NCBI GenBank assembly: GCA_965203755.1
Contig: OZ241910.1
Coordinates: 2,294,001-2,358,000 of the forward strand
Length of the DNA stretch: 64,000 bases
Reading direction: 5' to 3'
DNA from: UBA6055 sp965203755
GTDB lineage: Bacteria > Chloroflexota > Anaerolineae > Aggregatilineales > Phototrophicaceae
Part shown: piece after piece, positions 9,056 through 18,007 of the stretch
How the letters are laid out: each line of letters starts with the position of its first letter
Position numbering within the stretch: the stretch's first letter is position 1
Program-made: the position numbers and the translations under genes
The notes under the pieces: model-generated
What the model saw: the letters and a program-made list of their open reading frames with translations, nothing else
Databases searched by the model: none
What the model was told of the DNA's origin: nothing

Positions 9056-9987
9056 GGGGAATTCTCCTTGTCGCCGCTGTAAAACGCCAGGAAGATCTCT
9101 TCCAGCGAAGGTTCTTCCACCCGCATATTTTCAATATAGCCGCCGCTAATCCGGCGAATCAGCGGATCAAAGTCGCCAGCCAACCGCAGGCGAACCGAAG
9201 CGCCATTCACATTCACATCGCTAATGGCATCCATGTTCGCCAGTTCGCCGGGCAGCCCCTTGGGGACGGCATCGCGGAATTTGACCTCGACCCGGTGGAA
9301 TTCTACATGGGTCAGCCGGTCCACTGATTCGACGGCTTTCAATTCTCCATCGCGCAAAATGCCGACGCGGTCGCAGATGGCTTGGACTTCGCTCAATACA
9401 TGGGAAGACAAAAAGACGGTTCGGCCTTTGTCGCGGTATTCGCTCATCATCTCATGGAATGTCTGCTGGACCAAGGGGTCAAGCCCGCCGGTCGGCTCAT
9501 CGAGAATAAGCAAATCCGGCGAGTGCATCATCGCCAGCACCAGCCCCAGTTTTCGTTTGTTGCCGGATGAGTAATCGCGGACTTTTTTGCTGACATCAAG
9601 TTTTAGCTGGTCGGCAAGCTCATCGGCATGCTTTATAATTCGCTTGGCATCGCCGCGCACGCTAGCCAGATAATGGATGATCTGCTTGCCGGTGCGCCCC
9701 TTCCACAGGCTAAGTTCGCCGGGCAAAAAGCCAATCCGCCGATGAATCGCCACGCTTTGCTCGCGTACATCCATGCCAAAGATGGTCGCCGAGCCGCTTG
9801 TGGGGCGGATGAGGTCGAGCAGCATACGGATGGTGGTCGTTTTGCCGGCGCCATTGGGGCCCAAATAACCGAAGATTTCGCCCTGATTGACGGTCAAATC
9901 CAAATTGGTCAGCGCCCTGGTCTGTGTCTTGCCCGAACCATAGATTTTGGAAAGCCGGTTGATCTGAATTAGGGATGCAGCCCCCAT
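9052..9987 (-). CDS. ABC transporter ATPase (CcmA/DrrA type)
   Basis: 311 aa. Walker A GPNGAGKTT lies near residue 42, the signature is a variant, YSSGNKRKLGL, and Walker B with the catalytic Glu is LLILDEPTGGLDPL. The switch His follows in FLSSHVLSEV. A C-terminal extension of about 90 residues after the nucleotide domain matches the regulatory tail of DrrA-like ATPases. It powers the two downstream ABC-2 permeases. A GGGGGA element precedes the ATG. The signature (SSGNKRK rather than LSGGQ) is common in export ATPases of this group. Confidence 0.9.
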   Translation of the reverse strand: MGAASLIQINRLSKIYGSGKTQTRALTNLDLTVNQGEIFGYLGPNGAGKTTTIRMLLDLIRPTSGSATIFGMDVREQSVAIHRRIGFLPGELSLWKGRTGKQIIHYLASVRGDAKRIIKHADELADQLKLDVSKKVRDYSSGNKRKLGLVLAMMHSPDLLILDEPTGGLDPLVQQTFHEMMSEYRDKGRTVFLSSHVLSEVQAICDRVGILRDGELKAVESVDRLTHVEFHRVEVKFRDAVPKGLPGELANMDAISDVNVNGASVRLRLAGDFDPLIRRISGGYIENMRVEEPSLEEIFLAFYSGDKENSP

Positions 9988-10057
9988 AGTTCCCCCTGAT
10001 TATTGTTGGCAAGCGGCGCCGACTGCGGCGATTTTCACAGTCAGCAGCCTAATTAAA

Positions 10058-10255
10058 TTATAACTGGTCCATGATTTCAATGTCAACTGGCTCCGCGTCA
10101 TCCCAAGGCAATCGCGCCAAAGCGGCTGGCTTGAACGCTGAACCATAGCGCATCGGCTTAAAGCGCCGAGAAATAATGGCAGCAGCTAGGTCGTTTTTGG
10201 CAGCAAATGGCGGGTCCATGCGGATAAATGACGGGTTACGGCGCAGTGGCGGCAA
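10058..10255 (-). CDS. Small open frame of unknown function, low confidence
   Basis: 65 codons from a TTG, or 53 from an ATG at 10216. The C-terminal half (FKPMRYGSAFKPAALARLPW, then an acidic tail DDAEPVDIEIMDQL) looks compositionally like real protein. The N-terminal part lies inside a dispersed repeat also found near 59.1 kb and shares PPF.AKN with the frame there. No ribosome site is obvious. It could be the intact 3' part of a decayed gene or a real short protein. Confidence 0.3.
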   Translation of the reverse strand: MPPLRRNPSFIRMDPPFAAKNDLAAAIISRRFKPMRYGSAFKPAALARLPWDDAEPVDIEIMDQL

Positions 10256-10475
10256 TTAAAGGTGAAGCGAAGGACACTGAATGAACTGATTCGAGCCATT
10301 AAAAGCCTTTCTGACCGCTAAAAACGGATTGGATGCGCCATTTATCTAAAAACGTCCCGCTCCGCGCCGCCCTGATGCCAAAAATAACCCTTCGGCTTAC
10401 TGCCCAATCTCCGCCTCCGATGAAGGGTATCACATAACAGTCTGCGAAAGGCGACCAAAAGGCCGCGATTTTGAT
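10192..10475 (-). repeat. Dispersed repeat, copy A (degraded)
   Basis: This stretch aligns over about 270 bases with 59091-59360. Shared blocks on the minus strand include GTCGCCTTT, TGTGATAC, ATGGCTC.AATC, TTCATTC, and CCGCCATTT.TGCCAAAAAC. Copy A has a one-base loss in the block reading AATTGCCGCC that breaks the frame still open in copy B, so A looks decayed. The rest of the 9988-10541 gap holds no recognisable gene besides the short frame listed separately. Confidence 0.7.
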
Positions 10476-10541
10476 GCGATTGCCCGGCGCATCAACCCTT
10501 GATTAAAAACTTCCGATGATGTCAATCCAATTCGAGACGGT

Positions 10542-11960
10542 CTAAGTTTTCGGGATGGAATCAGCGCCGCCCAGATAGGGCCGCAGCGCCGCCGGAATCA
10601 GAATGCCGCCGTCTGCCTGCTGATAGTTTTCCATGATGGCGATCATCACACGCGGGGATGCCAGTCCGCTGCCATTGAGGGTATGAACGAAGCGGGTTTT
10701 TTTGCCGCCGCTGGGATAATACCGAACCCTAGCCCGCCGCGCCTGAAAATCTTCGGTATTGCTGCATGAACTGACTTCAAGCCATTCTCGACAGCCAGGC
10801 GCCCACATTTCGATGTCATATTTCTTGGTCGCGCTGAAACCCAAATCGCCGCTGACAATCTCCAGCCGCCGCCAGGGGATATCCAGTTCGGCGCAGATTC
10901 GCTCGGCCTGCTGCGTCAGCTTTTCGAGTGCCTCATAGCTGGTTTGCGGCGTGGTGAACTTGTACAGTTCGACCTTTTCAAATTGATGCACCCGTTTGAT
11001 GCCGCGCACATCGCGGCCGGCGCTGGCTTTTTCGCTGCGAAAACAAGACGTATGGGCGACATAATGCAAAGGCAAATCCGCCTCGTCAAGAATTTCGCCG
11101 CCGTGCATATTGGTGATGGCCACCTCGGCCGTCGGCAGCATGAACTTGTCTTCATCGTCAAGTCCATACACGGTGTCCCTGAACTTGGGAAACTGCGCCG
11201 AACCATACAGCATATCGCCATAGACCATATAGGGAACGTACAGTTCGGTAAATCCCGCTTCGCGCGCGGTGTCCAAAAAGAAACTGATAAGCGCCCGTTG
11301 CAGCCGCGCGCCCCAGCCCTTTAGCATATAGTGCCGACTGCCCGCCAGCTTGACCCCGCGCTCAAAGTCGATGATGTCCAATTCGGGCCCGATTTCCCAA
11401 TGCGGTTTAGGCTCGAATTCAAATTCGCGGAAGTTCCCTTGGGGTGGATGGGGGATGTTGTCCGCCTCGCTGGCAAAGACCGGCACATCATGATGCGGCA
11501 GATTGGGAATCCAGAGCATATTCTCCTCCAGTTCGGCTTCAATCGCCTTGATTTTGGCAAAGCCGCTGTCGATTTTGGCGCCGGCGTTTTTTAACTCGCC
11601 AATCAGTCCGGCGAATGCCGCGTTAAGATCGCAGTCATCCAAGGGCGCGGCGTCTTTCGAGCCGTCCATCCATGCGCTGGCAGCCTCATAATCCGCCTGT
11701 TTCAAGGCGGCGGCGGCGGCGGCGGCGCGGGCGGCTTTTTCCGCTTCAGTCATTCTTTTGTGGCTTCGCAGTTTGCCCATCGCCCGGTTGAGCTTGTTTC
11801 GCGCTGCCTGCGCCGTTTCGGTCTGGGTTCGTATCTGGCGCCGCTGGACGTCCAATTCAAGGATTTTGTCGATGCGGGCGAGAGCGGTTTCATCATCGAG
11901 CTTGGCGATTTGCTGTTTAACCCAATCCGGCTTTTGACGGATAAGCGCAATATCAAGCAT
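10542..11960 (-). CDS. serS: Seryl-tRNA synthetase
   Basis: 472 aa, slightly longer than the usual 420-430. The N-terminal DWVKQQIAKL and the Arg/Ala-rich antiparallel coiled-coil arm (about residues 30-110) match class II SerRS; the arm contacts the long variable loop of tRNA-Ser. Class II motif 2 is seen as SCFRSEKASAGRDVRGIKRVHQFEKVE and motif 3 as GSGLASPRVMIAIMEN. It charges tRNA-Ser in the cytoplasm. AGGAG is ten bases upstream of the ATG. There is an insertion of about 35 residues around the end of the arm (positions 110-150), which accounts for the extra length. No T-box leader is visible. Confidence 0.95.
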   Translation of the reverse strand: MLDIALIRQKPDWVKQQIAKLDDETALARIDKILELDVQRRQIRTQTETAQAARNKLNRAMGKLRSHKRMTEAEKAARAAAAAAALKQADYEAASAWMDGSKDAAPLDDCDLNAAFAGLIGELKNAGAKIDSGFAKIKAIEAELEENMLWIPNLPHHDVPVFASEADNIPHPPQGNFREFEFEPKPHWEIGPELDIIDFERGVKLAGSRHYMLKGWGARLQRALISFFLDTAREAGFTELYVPYMVYGDMLYGSAQFPKFRDTVYGLDDEDKFMLPTAEVAITNMHGGEILDEADLPLHYVAHTSCFRSEKASAGRDVRGIKRVHQFEKVELYKFTTPQTSYEALEKLTQQAERICAELDIPWRRLEIVSGDLGFSATKKYDIEMWAPGCREWLEVSSCSNTEDFQARRARVRYYPSGGKKTRFVHTLNGSGLASPRVMIAIMENYQQADGGILIPAALRPYLGGADSIPKT

Positions 11961-12003
11961 GGTTCATTTTCTCCTGTTCAGCTGTGATGGCCAGCGCGCC
12001 CAG

Positions 12004-12210
12004 TCATCGGCTTTGAGCTTGGCGCCGCGAGTCGGCCGGCGGGGATGCGGCCTTAGAGGAAGAATCATAAGCCGCGCGGGCCCAGTCAGGGGCCTCATCC
12101 GGCAGCGGAGCGCGAATGTCTTTCATCAGCCGGCGCCCGGCAAGGACGACGCCGACCGCGATATTGCTGATGACCAGGATGTCAAAGGCCGCGGGTGTCA
12201 TAAAATCCAT
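12004..12210 (-). CDS. Small single-pass membrane protein
   Basis: 68 aa from ATG 12210, which has GGAG six bases upstream; a longer version could start at 12252. A single hydrophobic helix (FDILVISNIAVGVVLAG) is followed by a charged, Ser/Ala-rich cytoplasmic tail. It sits between lysS and serS on the same strand, with 64 bases to lysS and 43 to serS. I do not recognise the family. Confidence 0.5.
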   Translation of the reverse strand: MDFMTPAAFDILVISNIAVGVVLAGRRLMKDIRAPLPDEAPDWARAAYDSSSKAASPPADSRRQAQSR

Positions 12211-12274
12211 GGCGGTCTCCATGCCGACAGGCATTGCCCCATCATAAACCAAACCGGTCCTATTTTGCCAGTCT

Positions 12275-14149
12275 TTAGGCGCGCTGGGAAAGGGACTTCC
12301 AAAAATCGGTCAGGCATATTGCGTCCAGTTCCTCATCGACGCGGTAAAAATTCTCGTCCGTCATCACATACAGCGCGCCGTCGAACTGCTTGCGGCGCCG
12401 CTGTAATTGGGCGCGCGAACCCGCCAGCGCATTCGCCAGCCGAAATTCAATCCCAACGTTGACCGCCGGCAGATAAAGCCCGAGGCGCTGCTTCCCGCCC
12501 GCCAATGGATAATCGAGCCGATATTCATACTGCCTGACGGCGGCATCCAGCATCAGCTGGCTGCGTAAGTCGGCTTCGGACGGCGCTTTGGCGCGCAAGT
12601 GTGGATAAAGCAGCACATCGCGGATGCTGTTCTGATCGGTCAGCAGCATGACCAGCCGGTCAAGGCCGCCGCCGAAACCGCCGCTGGGCGGCATCCCATA
12701 GCGCATGGCATTCAGATAATCCTCATCCAGCGGCGTGGTCTCGTCGGATTCATCAGCATACAGCCGCTTCATCTCGACGAATCGCGCCTGCTGGTCGCGC
12801 GGGTCGTTCAGTTCGGTAAAGGCGTTGCCCATTTCCATGCCGCCGATGAAAAACTCAAACCGTTCGGTATGCGTGTCGATATACAGCCGTTCTTTTTCAT
12901 CGACAATCGATGCATCGCGCTGAATGCCTTTGGCGAAGGGAGACATGTCTCTGGGATAATCTTTGATAATCGTCGGCTGAATCAAGCTCGGCTCGATATA
13001 GCCGCCTAATAAATGCTCGACAATCATTTGTCCCCAGCTGGCATTGGGGTTGAGATTATCCGCCAGGCGGCGCGCCTTCAGATAAGCGTAAAGCGATTCA
13101 CCGCTTGGATAATCCATATAATCAAAATCAAGCATCTCCTGCGCCGCCGCGCGGATGCTGATACGCCGCCACGGCGGCGCCAGACGCAGCGCCTGGCCCT
13201 GATAAACGATATCGGTCGAACCCGTGACCTGTTCGGCGGCGCAGGCGAACATCCGCTCCGTGATATCCATGACGTCTTCATAATCAATATAGGCTTTGTA
13301 AAATTCCAGCATGGTGAATTCTGTATTGTGTTTATAGCTCACCCCTTCGTTGCGGAAATCGCGCCCGATCTCATAGACGGCGTCAAAGCCGCCCACCAGC
13401 AGCCGTTTGAGATAAAGCTCAAAGCTGATCCGCAGATACAGGTCTTGATGCAGCTGATTGTGATGGGTAATGAAAGGCCGGGCGGCGGCGCCGCCGTAAA
13501 GCGGCTGTAAAATAGGCGTCTCGACTTCCAGCATGCCTTCATGGTCCAAAAAATCGCGCAGCGCCTTAATCGTTTTGGCGCGCTTGACAAACACATCGCG
13601 GACGGATTGATTGACAGCCAGGTCGGCGTAACGCTGGCGGTAACGCGCCTCGGTGTCTTTGAATTCGCCGTATTCGACCAAGGAGCCGTCGGCGCGGGTC
13701 TGCTTTTTGACCACCGGCAGCGGACTAAGCGCCTTGCTGATGATCCGTATATCCTCCGTGTTGACGCTTAACTCGCCGGCGCGGGTTCTCATCATAATGC
13801 CGCTGGCCTGCACGAAATCATCGACGTCAATCAGCTTCCGTTTGACCCACTCATATTTCTCCGCCCCCAATGTATTCACGCGCAAAAACAGCTGCACTCG
13901 CCCGGTTTCGTCTTCAATGTGAATAAAAGCGACCTTGCCTTTGGTGTTCAGGCGCCGGATGCGGCCGGTCACGGTGACCTTCACATCGCCGCCGTCATCT
14001 TGAGCCAGTTCTTTTTGCCGCCAGGCCTGGATGGCGGCGGCAATCGTATGGCTTCGGACGGCCCGCGGCGGATAAAGCGCAACGCCCTGGTCTTCCAGCC
14101 GCGCCGCTTTTTCCAGCCGTTCCATTTCAAGTTTGTTCGGCTGCCACAT
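12275..14149 (-). CDS. lysS: Lysyl-tRNA synthetase, class II, with C-terminal extension
   Basis: 624 aa against about 500 in most bacteria. The OB-fold anticodon domain (VTVTGRIRRLNTKGKVAFIH) covers roughly residues 55-150. The catalytic core carries FLDHEGMLEVETPIL (motif 1), EIGRDFRNEGVSYKHNTEFT (motif 2) and GLDRLVMLLT (motif 3). About 110 residues follow the normal end (YPHLR) and contain hydrophobic strands such as RLGLYLPAVNVGIEFRLANA; this part is unfamiliar. The enzyme charges tRNA-Lys. The ATG at 14149 has no clear ribosome site; MERLEKAARL eight codons in is an alternative. Confidence 0.93.
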   Translation of the reverse strand: MWQPNKLEMERLEKAARLEDQGVALYPPRAVRSHTIAAAIQAWRQKELAQDDGGDVKVTVTGRIRRLNTKGKVAFIHIEDETGRVQLFLRVNTLGAEKYEWVKRKLIDVDDFVQASGIMMRTRAGELSVNTEDIRIISKALSPLPVVKKQTRADGSLVEYGEFKDTEARYRQRYADLAVNQSVRDVFVKRAKTIKALRDFLDHEGMLEVETPILQPLYGGAAARPFITHHNQLHQDLYLRISFELYLKRLLVGGFDAVYEIGRDFRNEGVSYKHNTEFTMLEFYKAYIDYEDVMDITERMFACAAEQVTGSTDIVYQGQALRLAPPWRRISIRAAAQEMLDFDYMDYPSGESLYAYLKARRLADNLNPNASWGQMIVEHLLGGYIEPSLIQPTIIKDYPRDMSPFAKGIQRDASIVDEKERLYIDTHTERFEFFIGGMEMGNAFTELNDPRDQQARFVEMKRLYADESDETTPLDEDYLNAMRYGMPPSGGFGGGLDRLVMLLTDQNSIRDVLLYPHLRAKAPSEADLRSQLMLDAAVRQYEYRLDYPLAGGKQRLGLYLPAVNVGIEFRLANALAGSRAQLQRRRKQFDGALYVMTDENFYRVDEELDAICLTDFWKSLSQRA

Positions 14150-14227
14150 ATACGGTCAATATCCCCAAACGTCTTGGCCTGCGAAACAAAAACAGGCTCG
14201 ATCCACAGCCATTGGCTTTCATATCCC

Positions 14228-15310
14228 TTATTTCGATGATTTCTCGCGGTTGCACTTTCGGCATAGCATCTGACAGTTCGCTTCTTCGGTCTTGCCGCCT
14301 TCCGACCAGGGCTTAATATGGTCGGCTTCCATTTCGCCTATCTCAAATTCCTTCTCGCAGATGACGCAAATGCCGTTCTGTTTGCGATAGATCCTACGCT
14401 TCATGCGATCATCAAAGGCGCGAAGATTCAGATGCTTGGCTTTACGGGTTAAGACGTACGGATATATTCCCGATTCTCGCTGTACCTCATCATCATCAAG
14501 CAGCTTCTCAACTTCGGCTTCGATTTTAACGGGATTGAGTTCCGTATCCTTGTATGCGTTGTACAGGCTTCCCCAATCGACCCCCTTCATAGATGACCTG
14601 TATGTCGTGAAAGTTGATTCTATCCAGGCGATCACCGACCGAAAATAGTCCCATAGAGGCTTGGCGTTTCCGTCATGCTGGTGTTCCGCCATGTACCCGG
14701 TGATATCGCCATTGTTAATCCACTTGATTACCGTTTCGAGATGCTTTTGCCGAATGGCCTCCCCGCTTAGGTAATCGCCGCCTAAGCCCGAAGCCGGACT
14801 GCGGTGGCGACTGAAATACCGCTTGGCGTCCGTAACCCAAGTTCCAGCGTAGACAGCGTTGTGTAATTCTTGATTGGTCAGCTTCTGCCCCGCAATGTTG
14901 ATTGTCTTGAACCAATTCAGTCTTTCGCTGTCCGTCCCGCTGCATAGATAAATCATCAGTTGATAATCTAGGATCTGTTTCCGTTCGTCATCCTGGAGAT
15001 TATGAAAGAATCGATCATCTACCGAGAAATCACCTTCTACATATTGCGCTATAGAAATCGTTCGCTGCTGGCCGTCAATGATCTCATAAGTGCCATCGTC
15101 TCGAACAGACCAGTACATGACATTCAACGGGAAGCTATTCATAATGGAGTCAATGACAGCCTCGCGTTCTTTATCCTTGTAGACAAACTCCCGTTGATAG
15201 GGCGGGCGAATATCCAGCTTGCCGCCGTAACCAACCACGCCGCCCTCGCCGTCGTCCTGATAGCCATCGACAAGATCGCACACTGTGATTTTACGCGGGT
15301 CAATTTTCAT
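14228..15310 (-). CDS. DUF262-HNH nuclease (GmrSD-like)
   Basis: 360 aa. The N-terminal DUF262 domain carries IRPPYQR (34-40) and DGQQR (79-83), the ParB-like nucleotide-binding signature used by GmrSD and BrxU. The C-terminal HNH endonuclease has two Cys pairs (CVIC near 315, CRKC near 350) framing ADHIKPWSEGG and the later Asn residues. In this family DUF262 is thought to gate nuclease activity with NTP. The start overlaps the methylase stop by four bases, so the pair is coupled. It is presumably the restriction partner of the methylase (inference). Confidence 0.85.
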   Translation of the reverse strand: MKIDPRKITVCDLVDGYQDDGEGGVVGYGGKLDIRPPYQREFVYKDKEREAVIDSIMNSFPLNVMYWSVRDDGTYEIIDGQQRTISIAQYVEGDFSVDDRFFHNLQDDERKQILDYQLMIYLCSGTDSERLNWFKTINIAGQKLTNQELHNAVYAGTWVTDAKRYFSRHRSPASGLGGDYLSGEAIRQKHLETVIKWINNGDITGYMAEHQHDGNAKPLWDYFRSVIAWIESTFTTYRSSMKGVDWGSLYNAYKDTELNPVKIEAEVEKLLDDDEVQRESGIYPYVLTRKAKHLNLRAFDDRMKRRIYRKQNGICVICEKEFEIGEMEADHIKPWSEGGKTEEANCQMLCRKCNREKSSK

Positions 15311-16302
15311 TGCTGTATCTCCTTATGGCGAATAACAATACGGGCATATTTTCTTTTGCCTTTGACATAGAATCTGCCTAGCTTGCCTGTGAACTCAGTA
15401 TCTGCCCCAATGATTTCAAATTGATCGGGATTATGCTTATCCAAGAAACTAATCGGCACGCCCATTTCCCCATCATAATCGCAAGGTATCTCTGCGGTTC
15501 GGCTGACCTCGATAGCGTCATAGTTGTCATAAGTTGGATACTCTTCGGGCGAGTAATTTTTGTACAAAATCAGGTCTTCATGGCGCTGGCGATAATCGAG
15601 GTTGGTGTACCAGCTGGCGTTTCCCAACATGACTTTAACACGGCCATCTATTATCTTATATCCGCTGCCTTTCTTTTTGGTCGCAACCAATTCCTGCGCG
15701 TAGTCTTCTGGCACATCAAACAGCATGCCCCTTCCCTTCAGGGTTTGCCCAAGCCACAATCTGTTGTCTTTTATCAAGGGGAATATCGCCTTTGTAGTGA
15801 TGGCGTTCATATTCCCGATAATCAAAAACTTCTTCTCATATTCCATCAGCTGCGCCACATATTCCCGAAACAGCGAAAAGGGCGGATTGGTGACGACAAT
15901 ATCGGCTTGCTTGAGCAATTCGATGCATTCACCACTGCGAAAGTCGCCATCGCCTTCAAGGTAATGGATGCCAATATCCTCTAAGGACGGAATGGCTGTC
16001 TCGTTCTCTGTGCCATCATATTCCAGCCAGATCGCCTTTTCGGCATCGTTGCGGCTGAACATATCCATCTGCTGATTTTTGTAGCAGGTCGTGATCAGTT
16101 TCTTTAATCCCAAGAAGCGAAAATTCAGGGAGAAGAAGCGAAAGAAGTTGCTTACCCGCGGGTCATCGCAGTTGCAGTAGATGACCTTATCGCGAAAATG
16201 CCCGCGGTAGTATTTGAGTTCATTCTCAATATCCGACAGCTGCGTATAGAATTCGTCCTTTTTCTTAGCTTTCGCGGTATTCAAATTGCGATTGGCTGAC
16301 AT
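15307..16302 (-). CDS. EcoRI-family adenine-specific DNA methyltransferase
   Basis: 331 aa from ATG 16302, with GGAGG seven bases upstream. The opening MSANRNLNTAKAKKKDEFYT and YCNCDDPRVSNFFRFF are hallmarks of the EcoRI methylase family, and the N6-adenine catalytic motif NPPF is at 139-142. It should methylate adenine in a short DNA target using S-adenosylmethionine. It is coupled to the DUF262-HNH gene. The pair is more AT-rich than its neighbours (26 of 60 bases are G/C in 15421-15480), pointing to recent acquisition. The target sequence cannot be predicted. Confidence 0.88.
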   Translation of the reverse strand: MSANRNLNTAKAKKKDEFYTQLSDIENELKYYRGHFRDKVIYCNCDDPRVSNFFRFFSLNFRFLGLKKLITTCYKNQQMDMFSRNDAEKAIWLEYDGTENETAIPSLEDIGIHYLEGDGDFRSGECIELLKQADIVVTNPPFSLFREYVAQLMEYEKKFLIIGNMNAITTKAIFPLIKDNRLWLGQTLKGRGMLFDVPEDYAQELVATKKKGSGYKIIDGRVKVMLGNASWYTNLDYRQRHEDLILYKNYSPEEYPTYDNYDAIEVSRTAEIPCDYDGEMGVPISFLDKHNPDQFEIIGADTEFTGKLGRFYVKGKRKYARIVIRHKEIQQ

Positions 16303-16327
16303 ATCAAAACCTCCTCGCTGGATGCTG

Positions 16328-17791
16328 TTAGCCCAGCCCAAGCCGCTGGTACTGTTCGGCCGGCGCGTCATTGGCGCGCATCAATTCAATCATCCGCTCG
16401 ATCATCGCCCGCTCGACCGCCGGGCTGTGCATCGGCTGTTCCTGCCCGGGGTCGGTTTCCAGGTCATAAAGCAAGGTCTCGAAGGCCGGCATCCGCCGCG
16501 CCTGGCCGGCCGTTTGGATTTTCATGGTCGGGCAGCCCTTGGTAAAAGCGAAAGGCGCTTGCAGTTCAATGCCTTGCAGTTCATCGACCGAGAAGCGATG
16601 CCGCATGTGGTTTGGCATTAACGTATAATTATAGAGCGGCGCGTTGGCGGCCGTTTCGGCGGCCCGCATATACACATAACGGCCGTCGGTCACATTGACA
16701 TGCCCGCCATGCGCGCCATACAGGGCGGCTTCCCGCACTGGCGTATCATCGGCGATGGTCGGCCGCAAAGAAACGCCCTGCATATCAGCCGGGCAGGCGA
16801 TCTCAAAATAATCCAGCACAGTCGCCGGCAGGTCAATCGTCTGCGCCAGACTGCGGCGGCGCTCGTTGGCTTTGGCGCTGCGCGGATCCCAAATAAAGAG
16901 CGGGATGTTCGCCAGTTCATTGTACCAGGGCATTCGCAGCTTTGCCCACCAGTCATGTTCGCCCAGCAGAAAACCATGATCGGTATTGACGATGAGCAGG
17001 GTGTCGTCCCAAAGACCGCATTCATCCATCACATCCAATACCTTGCCCAGATAATGATCGCACATGCTCATCAGGGCGGCGTATTCACAGCGGATATGCT
17101 CGACCTGCTCCGGCGGCTGATCCACCGGCGCATAAGGCGGCCAATCAAAGGGCGGCCCGTCATACTCATGGGGATAAAGCTCCTTCCATGGCGCCTGCGT
17201 GAAAAAAGGCTCATGCGGGTCAAAGGTTTCGATCTGCAAATACCAGTTGTCAGCCGCTTGATTCCTGCGGATGAAATCCATGCCCAAAGCGAAGGTCTGC
17301 GCCTGTGGCATAGCGGCTTCTTCGGTGATGTACTGGCGATTGATTTGGTCTTGCTGGAACGAAACCGATTTGAGCGCCGGTTCTTTGGCGGCTGATGGCG
17401 GCGCATCGACGACGCCTTTCCAGCGGTCGCCTTCCTGCCCGCGCACAAATTCATAAGCGCTGTAGCGGTTGTGATAAGTGGCGCCGCCATCTTCCCAGTA
17501 ATGCTGATGATCGGTCACCAAATGCGAATGGATGCCATGGTCGTTCAGGATTTGCGGCATGGAATCATCAAAAGGCTCCAGCGGCCCCCAACTCCGATGC
17601 AGAAAATTATAACGGCCAGTATGCAGTTCGCGCCGCGCCGGCATGCAGGGCATGCTGCCAATGTAGGCGTTTTCAAAAGTGACAGCCCGCCGCGCCAGAC
17701 GGTCAAAGTTGGGTGTGTGCACCCAATCACAGCCATAAGGCTGCATCATGCGCCGATTCAGCGAATCGAACATCACCATAATCGCTTTCAT
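16328..17791 (-). CDS. Sulfatase (formylglycine type)
   Basis: 487 aa. ATG 17791 has GAGGG seven bases upstream. The active-site CMPARRELHTGR (Cys near 49) has the C-x-P-x-R signature whose Cys is converted to formylglycine. Metal ligands appear in MVMFDSLN and TDHGFLLGEHDW, and the C-terminus has the usual LYDLETDPGQEQ segment. No signal peptide is visible, so it may act inside the cell on imported sulfated sugars. It diverges from the binding-protein operon at 18008. No formylglycine-generating enzyme lies in the window. Confidence 0.9.
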   Translation of the reverse strand: MKAIMVMFDSLNRRMMQPYGCDWVHTPNFDRLARRAVTFENAYIGSMPCMPARRELHTGRYNFLHRSWGPLEPFDDSMPQILNDHGIHSHLVTDHQHYWEDGGATYHNRYSAYEFVRGQEGDRWKGVVDAPPSAAKEPALKSVSFQQDQINRQYITEEAAMPQAQTFALGMDFIRRNQAADNWYLQIETFDPHEPFFTQAPWKELYPHEYDGPPFDWPPYAPVDQPPEQVEHIRCEYAALMSMCDHYLGKVLDVMDECGLWDDTLLIVNTDHGFLLGEHDWWAKLRMPWYNELANIPLFIWDPRSAKANERRRSLAQTIDLPATVLDYFEIACPADMQGVSLRPTIADDTPVREAALYGAHGGHVNVTDGRYVYMRAAETAANAPLYNYTLMPNHMRHRFSVDELQGIELQAPFAFTKGCPTMKIQTAGQARRMPAFETLLYDLETDPGQEQPMHSPAVERAMIERMIELMRANDAPAEQYQRLGLG

Positions 17792-17865
17792 CACATCACC
17801 CTCTTTCTCACAGCCATTCCCCAGCCTCGCCAGACATCATCATAGCGCGGTTTTGAATACGCGCC

Positions 17866-17902
17866 AATGTGATTTGCATTCATGCCAAACTCACATTATA
17901 CT
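17866..17902 (+). promoter_or_regulatory. Promoter with palindromic operator, copy 1
   Basis: A sigma70-type promoter, TTGCAT (17874-17879), 17 bases, TATACT (17897-17902), lies about 100 bases before the binding-protein gene at 18008. It is overlaid by an inverted repeat: AATGTGA (17866-17872) with TCACATT (17891-17897), and inside it TTTG with CAAA. The arms sit on -35 and -10, as expected for a repressor site. About 50 bases are nearly identical upstream of the gene at 22495, so one regulator probably controls both importers. Confidence 0.8.
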
Positions 17903-18007
17903 GTAACAGTCGCCTGTGCCGATTGGGCGATTGAGGCTCTTGCCGTAGAATCACGCTGGCGGCAATGTCAGTGATTTATTGTTTCAATATCATTTAGGAG
18001 GTTTTTT

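Noticed and set aside
11961..12003. T-box leader for serS
   Set aside because: There are only 43 bases between the small ORF and serS; no T-box sequence or terminator could fit.
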